DNA from: Pseudomonadota bacterium
GTDB lineage: Bacteria > Pseudomonadota > Alphaproteobacteria > Azospirillales > Azospirillaceae
Length of the DNA stretch: 5,442 bases
Assembly (NCBI GenBank): GCA_023412175.1
Contig: JAEYOB010000129.1
Span: forward strand, 1 to 5,442
Direction: 5' to 3'
A program made the position numbers and the translations under genes. Positions 1-5,442 of the stretch are shown here, in pieces. The first letter of the stretch is position 1, and the number at the start of each line of letters is the position of its first letter. The notes under the pieces were generated by a model that saw nothing but the letters and a program-made list of their open reading frames with translations, was not told the DNA's origin and did not search any database.

Positions 1-157
1 GAACCACGGTCATGCGGTACCCAACCCGCGCATGAGAGCTTGCTCAACCGTCGTCTTTGGCCCCGCCTCCTGCCGTGGGCATCCTCTGAGCTTCAGCGTC
101 TGGGCGGAACCAGGGACCGTGACGCAAACCCAAAAGCCTTGACTGCGAACATGAGAG
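1..157. other. Non-coding left flank, no gene recognised
   Basis: I see no supportable gene here. Reading frames crossing the stretch are short, have no recognisable motif, and one of them runs straight through the inverted-repeat element to its right. The only repeat noticed is a 9-base direct repeat, CATGAGAGC, at 31-39 and 150-158; the second copy overlaps the first base of the left inverted repeat. Because the window begins here, the stretch could be the tail or promoter region of something lying outside. Confidence 0.4.
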
Positions 158-175
158 CAGGCTGCGGAAAAAGTC
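158..175 (+). repeat. Left 18-bp terminal inverted repeat
   Basis: This is the left arm of the perfect 18-bp inverted repeat and pairs with 259-276. Extension outward fails (G against T) and inward fails (G against A), so the symmetry stops sharply at both sides, as expected of element termini. Confidence 0.75.
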
Positions 176-258
176 GGGAAAAGGAGGTAGGTACGCTTCA
201 TGATGCGGCCTAATTGCCGACGCGACTACAGCATATTGTGCCTCTTGCCCTACGAAGA

Positions 259-276
259 GACTTTTTCCGCAGCCTG
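259..276 (-). repeat. Right 18-bp terminal inverted repeat
   Basis: This is the right arm of the inverted repeat and the exact reverse complement of 158-175. Its last base is immediately next to the minus-strand TAA stop of the aminomutase gene. Confidence 0.75.
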
Positions 277-1311
277 TTAGGGCTCGTAGCGGTGCCGGGT
301 GCCGGTGAAATCCTCCACCGTGCCGTCGGCGCCGATCCAGGACGGCGCGATCGGCGCCTTGCCGTGGCCGCCGGGGATGTCCAGCACGTAGGTCGGCTGG
401 CAGATCCCCGACACCCGGCCGCGCAGCGACTTCACCAGGGCCTGTCCCTCGGCGATGTCCGGCCGGAAATGGCTGGTGCCGGGGGCGAGGTCGGGATGGT
501 GCAGGTAGTAGGGCTTGACCCGGTGCCGAACCAGGGCGCGGAACAGGGCCTCCAGCGTCGCCGCGTCGTCGTTGATCCCCTTCAGCAGCACCGTCTGGCC
601 GAGCAGCGGGATGCCGACATCCGCCAACCGGGCCAGCGCTGCGGCGGCCTCCGTGGTCAACTCGGCGGCGTGGTTGGCGTGCACCGCCACCCAGTTCGTG
701 ACCCCCTCGGCGCGCAGGGCGGCCACCAGATCGGGCGTCACCCGCGCGGGATCGGCAACCGGAACGCGGGTGTGGAAGCGCACCACGGCGACGTGCGGGA
801 TCTCCGCCAGCGCCCGCACGATGCCGGACAGGCGCCGCGGGCTGAGCAGGAACGGGTCGCCGCCGGTGACCACCACCTCCCACACGTCAGGGTGTTCACG
901 CACGTACGCCAGCGCGGCGTCCAGCTCGTCCGGCGACAGGGCGTCACCGCCGGGGCCGACCATCTCGCGGCGGAAGCAGAAGCGGCAGTACACCGCGCAG
1001 GCGTGCAGCGGCTTCAGCAACACGCGGTCGGGATAGCGGTGGACGATGCCCTTCACGGGGGAATGGCTGGCGGCGCCGATGGGGGCGGCCAGCTCCGACG
1101 GGGCGGTGTACGCCTCCTCGGGGGAGGGGATGTACTGCGCGTACAGCGGGTCCTGCCGGGGGTCGCCCGGCCCGGTCCCGGCCAGCCGTTCCAGCACGTA
1201 CGGGGTCAGCGCGACGGCGTAGCGCGCGGCCACCGCCGAGACGGCCCGGCCGTCCTCCGGCGTCATCAGCCCGGCGGCCACCAGATCGGAGACGCTGTTC
1301 GCAGCCTTCAT
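277..1311 (-). CDS. Radical-SAM lysine 2,3-aminomutase-like protein (KamA/EpmB family)
   Basis: The 344-residue product belongs to the PLP- and SAM-dependent aminomutases that move the amino group of L-lysine from C2 to C3, giving beta-lysine. Visible motifs: the radical-SAM cluster CxxxCxxC (C105, C109, C112, in CAVYCRFC), a TGGDP stretch at 149-153 of the SAM-binding type, an ND pair at 247-248 and D311 that by position match the substrate-amine aspartates of clostridial KamA, and PGGHGK at 313-318, where K318 is the expected PLP lysine. The length fits short bacterial members, among them EpmB, which makes (R)-beta-lysine for elongation factor P. No epmA or efp is in view, so EpmB versus KamA stays open. 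ATG at 1311 with GGGA/GGGAC upstream is preferred over a TTG at 1347. The gene is divergent from the phosphodiesterase gene. Its TAA stop touches an inverted-repeat element, yet the C-terminus looks complete. Confidence 0.9.
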   Translation of the reverse strand: MKAANSVSDLVAAGLMTPEDGRAVSAVAARYAVALTPYVLERLAGTGPGDPRQDPLYAQYIPSPEEAYTAPSELAAPIGAASHSPVKGIVHRYPDRVLLKPLHACAVYCRFCFRREMVGPGGDALSPDELDAALAYVREHPDVWEVVVTGGDPFLLSPRRLSGIVRALAEIPHVAVVRFHTRVPVADPARVTPDLVAALRAEGVTNWVAVHANHAAELTTEAAAALARLADVGIPLLGQTVLLKGINDDAATLEALFRALVRHRVKPYYLHHPDLAPGTSHFRPDIAEGQALVKSLRGRVSGICQPTYVLDIPGGHGKAPIAPSWIGADGTVEDFTGTRHRYEP

Positions 1312-1376
1312 GTCCCGTTCCCACAAGCGCCCGATTGCGCCATACAAGTGACCCCGCTCTTACTCCCGCAGGCCCC
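1312..1376. promoter_or_regulatory. Divergent intergenic region between aminomutase and phosphodiesterase genes
   Basis: Sixty-five bases separate two start codons on opposite strands, so promoters for both genes are expected here or overlapping the coding ends. I see no well-matched -35/-10 pair in either direction. A GGGA/GGGAC stretch lies directly before the minus-strand ATG, while the plus-strand ATG has only a weak GCAGG. Confidence 0.4.
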
Positions 1377-2132
1377 ATGCTGTCGACCCTTCCCCGCCTG
1401 ATCGGCCACCGCGGCGCCAAGGAGAACGCGCCGGAGAACACGCTTGCCTCGATCCGCGAAGCCGCGCGGCAGGGCGCCGCCTGGGTCGAGGTGGACGTGG
1501 CACTGACCCGCGACGGCGTGCCCGTCGTGATCCACGACGAGACGCTGGAGCGCACCACCTCCGGCACCGGCCCCCTGGCCGGCATCGACTGGGCCGACCT
1601 GCAACGCCTGGACGCCGGCTCCTGGTTCGCACCGGCCTTCGCCGGCGAGCGGGTGCCGAGCTTCGACGCGCTGCTCGACCTCGTGCTGGAGCTTGGCCTG
1701 GGCCTCAACGCCGAGATCAAGCCGACGCCGGGGCGCGGCGTGGAGACCGCCGAAACGGCGCTCAACACCCTTAAACGCCACTGGCCCCCCGATGACCTGA
1801 ATGGCGGCCGGCCCCTGCTGGTGTCCAGCTTCGAGCCGGAGTGCCTGGACGTGGCGAAGGCGCTGGCGCCGGAGATCCCGCGCGGCTACCTGCTGTGGGA
1901 CCCGCCGGCCGACTGGACGGCAGTCGCTGATCGTATCGATGCCGCAACGATCAATGTCGAGCATGGCCGGCAGAGCGCCGAGAGCATCGCCGCCTACCGC
2001 GCCACCGGCCGTCCGGTGCTGGCCTATACGGTCAACGACGCGGCCCGTGCCCGCACGCTGTTCGAGTGGGGCGTGAGCGCGGTTTTCACCGACGCGCCCG
2101 GCCGGCTCGCCGGGGCTCTGCGGGCCGTATGA
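1377..2132 (+). CDS. ugpQ: Glycerophosphodiester phosphodiesterase, cytoplasmic UgpQ type
   Basis: The 251-residue enzyme hydrolyses glycerophosphodiesters from phospholipid turnover to glycerol 3-phosphate and an alcohol. The GDPD TIM barrel is complete: HRG at 11-13 (first catalytic His), NAPENT at 17-22, the metal ligands E38 and D40 in EVDV, H53 in the IHDETLERTTSGTG stretch (second catalytic His), E113 and K115 in EIKP, the AYTVN strand at 216-220, and the closing G-V-x-x-V-FTD-P at 232-241. There is no signal peptide or membrane segment, so it should act in the cytoplasm on imported or internally made diesters, like UgpQ rather than periplasmic GlpQ. ATG at 1377 is chosen because the conserved barrel begins a few residues later; an upstream TTG at 1335 adds a featureless 14 residues. 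No ugp transport genes are seen, so the symbol rests on sequence family only. Confidence 0.9.
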   Translation: MLSTLPRLIGHRGAKENAPENTLASIREAARQGAAWVEVDVALTRDGVPVVIHDETLERTTSGTGPLAGIDWADLQRLDAGSWFAPAFAGERVPSFDALLDLVLELGLGLNAEIKPTPGRGVETAETALNTLKRHWPPDDLNGGRPLLVSSFEPECLDVAKALAPEIPRGYLLWDPPADWTAVADRIDAATINVEHGRQSAESIAAYRATGRPVLAYTVNDAARARTLFEWGVSAVFTDAPGRLAGALRAV

Positions 2133-2301
2133 GGCTTTCGTTTGGCGGCATATGCAAATCCGCTCGTCCTTGGCGATTTTTCCTCCTATAAATGCCGCGG
2201 GAACGGGCGGGTGCGCCGACGGAGATCGTGAGTTCTCCGCCGGGGCCTCCGTTCACCCTGTTCCCGGTTCCGCACTGTGCTCGATGGGTTTGGAGGTTTC
2301 G
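2133..2301 (+). promoter_or_regulatory. Probable promoter and leader region of the flavoprotein gene
   Basis: This 169-bp gap is long enough for an independent promoter. TATAAA at 2187-2192 is the best -10-like hexamer and lies in a locally AT-rich patch. The nearest TTGGCG (2170-2175) is only 11 bp upstream, too close for a standard -35, so the promoter call is tentative. Further on, CGGAGA (2220-2225) and TCTCCG (2234-2239) can form a 6-bp stem with an 8-base loop in the leader. No known riboswitch is recognised. Confidence 0.3.

Positions 2302-2304
<3 letters not shown>
2292..2304 (+). promoter_or_regulatory. Shine-Dalgarno GGAGG with TTG start that decides the flavoprotein N-terminus
   Basis: GGAGG at 2292-2296 is followed after 5 bases by an in-frame TTG (2302-2304). 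The in-frame ATG at 2284 has no purine-rich element before it. The encoded sequence after the TTG begins MKALKPLVISGREVLPLVEG, a typical start for this family, so TTG is favoured. Confidence 0.6.
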
Positions 2305-3699
<1,395 letters not shown>

Positions 3700-3724
3700 C
3701 CGGCCCGGTACCCGGCACGGCATG

Positions 3725-3758
3725 ACGGCCCGGCGGGGTGTGCGCCGGGCCGTTCGTT
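3725..3758 (+). terminator. Rho-independent-type terminator after the flavoprotein gene
   Basis: ACGGCCCGGCG (3725-3735) pairs perfectly with CGCCGGGCCGT (3743-3753): an 11-bp GC-rich stem with a 7-base loop, followed by TTCGTT, a short U-rich tail. It lies 26 bp after the flavoprotein stop. It insulates that gene from irr and argues against any irr start upstream of it. Confidence 0.75.
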
Positions 3759-3764
3759 CAGCGA

Positions 3765-3868
3765 TTGCTTGCCCGGCGCATGAATCCGTTCTAATCTTAC
3801 TTTCGGCTGCGACGGTGTGTCGCGGCCCGGTGGGCAACGCCGAGCATACCACCACACCGACGGGACGC
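3765..3868 (+). promoter_or_regulatory. Probable promoter region of the irr-like gene
   Basis: Between the terminator and the ATG, TCTAAT at 3790-3795 matches the -10 consensus in five of six positions. Possible -35 elements, TTGCTT (3765-3770) and TTGCCC (3769-3774), are spaced 19 and 15 bp from it, both off the optimum. The -10 overlaps TTCTAA (3789-3794), the same half-site seen upstream of the rubrerythrin gene, with GAA-N4-TTC symmetry around 3782-3791. Autoregulation is possible but weakly supported. Confidence 0.35.
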
Positions 3869-4303
3869 ATGACCGGAACTCGCCCCTACAAGCGCGCCCT
3901 CGACCGCCTGCAGACCGTCGGGCTGCGCCCCACGCGCCAGCGGCTTGGACTGGCCCGCCTGCTGTTCGAGGCCGGTGACCGCCACGTCACCGCCGAGCAG
4001 CTTCACATGGAAGCCATGGGCGCCAACCTGCGCGTCTCGCTCGCCACGGTGTACAACACGCTGAACCAGTTCACTGCCGCCGGCCTCCTGCGGGAGGTTG
4101 TGGTGGAGGCGGGGAAGTCCTATTTCGACACCAACACGTCCGAGCACCACCACTTCTTCCTGGAAGGCTCCGGCCGGCTCGAGGACATCCCCGGCGACCA
4201 GCTCGTCGTGGCGAACCTGCCGGCCCCGCCAGACGGAACCGCGGTGGCGCGTGTGGACGTCATCGTGCGCCTGACCCCCGCGCAGGCCGTAACGCGAACC
4301 TAA
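3869..4303 (+). CDS. irr: Irr-like iron/heme-responsive transcriptional regulator (Fur superfamily)
   Basis: The 144-residue product is a Fur-fold regulator closest to Irr, which in rhizobia represses or activates heme, iron-storage and iron-uptake genes under iron limitation and is inactivated or degraded through heme. Seen: a winged-helix N-terminus with GLRPTRQRLGLARLLF at 18-33, recognition helix VSLATVYNTLNQF at 56-68, the YFDTN strand at 85-89, and the SEHHHFFLE segment with H93-H95, the histidine cluster used for metal or heme in Irr. There is not a single cysteine, so the structural Zn CxxC pairs of Fur/PerR are absent, and so is the N-terminal GCPWHD-like heme motif of Bradyrhizobium Irr. 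ATG at 3869 is chosen because an in-frame ATG at 3722 lies before the upstream terminator hairpin. The ribosome site is weak (GACGGGAC). The rubrerythrin gene follows after 168 bp. Confidence 0.88.
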   Translation: MTGTRPYKRALDRLQTVGLRPTRQRLGLARLLFEAGDRHVTAEQLHMEAMGANLRVSLATVYNTLNQFTAAGLLREVVVEAGKSYFDTNTSEHHHFFLEGSGRLEDIPGDQLVVANLPAPPDGTAVARVDVIVRLTPAQAVTRT

Positions 4304-4334
4304 CACGTTCCGCGAACAGCCTCTTGCTGCTCAA

Positions 4335-4351
4335 TTTGGACTAATTCTAAG
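4335..4351 (+). promoter_or_regulatory. Candidate Irr operator (ICE-like imperfect dyad) upstream of the rubrerythrin gene
   Basis: TTTGGAC-TAA-TTCTAAG agrees with the iron control element as I remember it (TTTAGAA-N3-TTCTAAA) at 12 of 14 defined positions. It lies about 120 bp upstream of the rubrerythrin ATG and just downstream of irr. A TTGACG (4355-4360) immediately follows and could be a -35 element; no good -10 is apparent at 16-18 bp. The position next to a putative -35 is compatible with either repression or activation by Irr. Confidence 0.45.
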
Positions 4352-4457
4352 ACGTTGACGTTCGCTCGCGGTGGTGGCAGCCTACGCTACGGCTGGCACG
4401 ATGCGGCGCGTGCGCCTTGATGCGTTCGTGCGGAACCCGGTGCCGGTCGGCAACCTC

Positions 4458-4464
4458 AGGAGGG
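4458..4464 (+). promoter_or_regulatory. Strong ribosome-binding site of the rubrerythrin gene
   Basis: AGGAGGG sits 7 bases before the ATG at 4472, a near-ideal Shine-Dalgarno that fixes the start and suggests high translation. Confidence 0.8.
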
Positions 4465-4471
4465 AACCACC

Positions 4472-4891
4472 ATGCCGTCGCTCAAGGGCTCAAAGACCGA
4501 GGAAAACCTCAAGGCCGCCTTCGCCGGTGAGAGCCAGGCCAACCGCCGCTACCTGTATTTCGCCCAGAAGGCCGACGTCGAGGGCTACAACGACGTGGCC
4601 GCCGTGTTCCGCTCGACCGCCGAGGGCGAGACCGGGCACGCGCATGGCCACCTGGAGTTCCTGGAGGAGGTCGGCGACCCGGCCACCGGCCTGCCGATCG
4701 GCGAGACCGGCAACAACCTGAAGGCCGCCATCGCCGGCGAGACGCACGAGTACACCGACATGTATCCGGGCATGGCGCGCAGCGCCCGCGAGGAAGGCTT
4801 CGACGAGATCGCCGACTGGTTCGAGACGCTCGCCAAGGCCGAGAAGTCGCACGCCGGCCGCTTCCAGAAGGCCCTAGAGCAGATGGCCTGA
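4472..4891 (+). CDS. Rubrerythrin-family diiron protein without a rubredoxin domain
   Basis: The 139-residue protein is a ferritin-like four-helix bundle with the rubrerythrin diiron ligand set: E20 ([10 protein letters not shown]), E53 and H56 (EGETGH), E90 and E93 (AGETHEY), E124 and H127 (EKSH). Rubrerythrins reduce hydrogen peroxide to water and are cytoplasmic. Classical members are about 190 residues, with a C-terminal rubredoxin domain that passes electrons to the diiron site; here the protein stops after the bundle and has no cysteine, so an external donor is required. The two halves are visibly related ([10 protein letters not shown] at 12-21 and [10 protein letters not shown] at 82-91), the ancient helix-pair duplication of the fold. 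It sits between an Irr-type regulator and an Fe-S electron-transfer gene, fitting an iron/peroxide-stress role. Peroxidase activity itself is inferred from the family. Confidence 0.92.
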   Translation: MPSLKGSKTEENLKAAFAGESQANRRYLYFAQKADVEGYNDVAAVFRSTAEGETGHAHGHLEFLEEVGDPATGLPIGETGNNLKAAIAGETHEYTDMYPGMARSAREEGFDEIADWFETLAKAEKSHAGRFQKALEQMA

Positions 4892-4922
4892 TCCGGCCGG
4901 TCCCTCGGGGCCAGCACGCGGG

Positions 4923-4949
4923 GGCGGGGGCCGATCCCCGGTCCCCGCC
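4923..4949 (+). terminator. GC-rich hairpin between the rubrerythrin and Fe-S protein genes
   Basis: GGCGGGGGCCG (4923-4933) pairs with CCCGGTCCCCGCC read back from 4949, giving about 11 bp with one G-U pair and a 5-base loop (4934-4938). No U-tract follows (CGCGTCC), so it is more likely a partial terminator or a 3'-end stabilising stem than a full intrinsic terminator. The downstream gene could still be co-transcribed. Confidence 0.5.
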
Positions 4950-4989
4950 GCGTCCATAAGTCAGAGCAGACCGGGAGCAACCCGGCCGC

Positions 4990-4995
4990 AGGAGG
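4990..4995 (+). promoter_or_regulatory. Strong ribosome-binding site of the Fe-S protein gene
   Basis: AGGAGG lies 4 bases before the ATG at 5000 and fixes the start of the edge-truncated gene. Confidence 0.75.
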
Positions 4996-4999
4996 AAAC

Positions 5000-5442
5000 A
5001 TGCGCGAAGGCAGCCTCGAGGCGCCCACCCGCCACCCGCTCGACTGGCAGAATCCCGACTTCTACGACGAAGCCAAGCTGGACGCGGAGATGCGCCGCGT
5101 CTTCGACATCTGCCACGGCTGCCGGCGCTGCTTCAACCTGTGCGACAGCTTCCCGCGCCTGTTCGATCTGGTCGACGCCGCGGGCGACGAAGAGCTGCAC
5201 GCCGTTCCGTCGTCGGATTTCAAGCCGGTGGTGGATGCCTGCACGCTCTGCGACATGTGCTTCATGACCAAGTGCCCCTACGTTCCCCCGCACGAGTTCA
5301 ACCTGGATTTCCCGCACCTGATGGTGCGCTACCGGGCGGTGGAGGCGAAGAAGACGGGCATTCCGTTCAAGCTGCGCGAACTGACGGAGACCGACCGCAA
5401 CGGCACGCTGGCCCGGCCGGTGGCCGACCTCGCCAACTGGGC
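5000..5442 (+). CDS. Heterodisulfide reductase/GlpC-like double [4Fe-4S] protein, cut by the window edge
   Basis: Only the first 147 codons are present; the frame is still open at the right edge. Two ferredoxin-type clusters are visible: C38-x2-C41-x2-C44-x3-C48 ([20 protein letters not shown]) and C81-x2-C84-x2-C87-x4-C92-P ([13 protein letters not shown]). This is the N-terminal electron-entry module of GlpC/HdrD-like proteins, which normally continue into cysteine-rich CCG domains; that part lies outside. Such proteins pass electrons in the cytoplasm or at the membrane face between redox enzymes. It follows rubrerythrin by 108 bp on the same strand. From memory, alphaproteobacterial genomes often carry rubrerythrin, this Fe-S protein and a DUF3501 gene in a row, so a DUF3501 gene may follow. 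A role as electron donor to the rubrerythrin is inference. The start is set by AGGAGG at 4990-4995. Confidence 0.88.
   Translation, partial: MREGSLEAPTRHPLDWQNPDFYDEAKLDAEMRRVFDICHGCRRCFNLCDSFPRLFDLVDAAGDEELHAVPSSDFKPVVDACTLCDMCFMTKCPYVPPHEFNLDFPHLMVRYRAVEAKKTGIPFKLRELTETDRNGTLARPVADLANW

Larger units (their letters stand above)
158..276. mobile_element. MITE-like or IS-remnant element with perfect 18-bp inverted repeats
   Basis: The ends are exact reverse complements: CAGGCTGCGGAAAAAGTC at 158-175 and GACTTTTTCCGCAGCCTG at 259-276. They enclose 83 bp that are less GC-rich than the surrounding genes. The size (119 bp), perfect termini and absence of a transposase are what a non-autonomous miniature element or an internally deleted insertion sequence looks like. 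The right terminus abuts the TAA stop (277-279, minus strand) of the aminomutase gene. I could not find a convincing target-site duplication: the left flank ends in AGAG and the right flank begins with TTAG. The parental IS family is not assigned. The 83-bp spacer is too long for a simple transcription terminator, although a long-range stem is possible. Confidence 0.6.

Noticed and set aside
10..201. 63-codon minus-strand frame
   Set aside because: It starts inside the inverted-repeat element, reads through the left repeat, has no good ribosome site and shows no family motif.
158..276. Reading the inverted repeat as a bidirectional transcription terminator
   Set aside because: The 83-base spacer between the arms and the sharp repeat boundaries fit element termini better than a terminator stem-loop.
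1335..1376. Upstream TTG start extending the phosphodiesterase by 14 residues
   Set aside because: There is no ribosome site, the extra residues are non-conserved, and the ATG at 1377 sits right before the HRG motif region.
214..1401. Long plus-strand frame opposite the aminomutase gene
   Set aside because: It is the antisense shadow of a clear radical-SAM gene, rich in Arg/Gly/His as expected from high-GC DNA, and has no motif.
2170..2192. TTGGCG and TATAAA as a full sigma-70 promoter
   Set aside because: The 11-bp spacing is too short for a standard promoter; only the -10-like hexamer is kept, as a tentative element.
3722..3868. N-terminal extension of irr starting at 3722
   Set aside because: The start lies before the terminator hairpin and the extension is unlike any Irr N-terminus; ATG at 3869 gives a family-typical length.

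Overview
The window is high-GC, densely coding DNA that most resembles a Rhodospirillales-type alphaproteobacterium (Azospirillum and relatives). The strongest taxonomic pointer is an Irr-type Fur-family regulator, a lineage essentially confined to Alphaproteobacteria. Codon use rich in G/C third positions and strong AGGAGG ribosome-binding sites in front of the last two genes fit this. The exact species cannot be read from the sequence.

Layout. Positions 1-276 hold no convincing gene. They contain a perfect 18-bp inverted repeat pair (158-175 and 259-276) that looks like a small MITE-like or IS-remnant element, and its right end touches the stop codon of the next gene. A radical-SAM lysine 2,3-aminomutase-like gene lies on the minus strand (277-1311). 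It is divergent, across 65 bp, from a cytoplasmic glycerophosphodiester phosphodiesterase (1377-2132). A 169-bp gap leads to a long nitronate monooxygenase-type flavoprotein (2302-3699) with an unusual cysteine-rich C-terminus, closed by a clear hairpin terminator (3725-3758). Then come an Irr-like iron/heme-responsive regulator (3869-4303), a rubrerythrin lacking a rubredoxin domain (4472-4891), and the start of a double [4Fe-4S] heterodisulfide-reductase/GlpC-like protein that runs off the right edge (from 5000).

How the genes may work together. The right third reads as an iron/peroxide-stress module. The regulator sits directly upstream of a diiron peroxidase-type protein and an Fe-S electron-transfer protein. 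An imperfect 17-bp dyad resembling the Irr iron control element lies in the irr-rubrerythrin gap. I infer that Irr controls the rubrerythrin gene and that the Fe-S protein is a candidate electron donor, because this rubrerythrin has no rubredoxin domain of its own. The left genes (aminomutase, phosphodiesterase, flavoprotein) look like ordinary chromosomal metabolism without an obvious common pathway. I see no rRNA, tRNA or CRISPR array. Nothing in the window is clearly an entirely new system; the most unusual points are the cysteine tail on the flavoprotein, the rubrerythrin/Fe-S pairing under possible Irr control, and the small inverted-repeat element.
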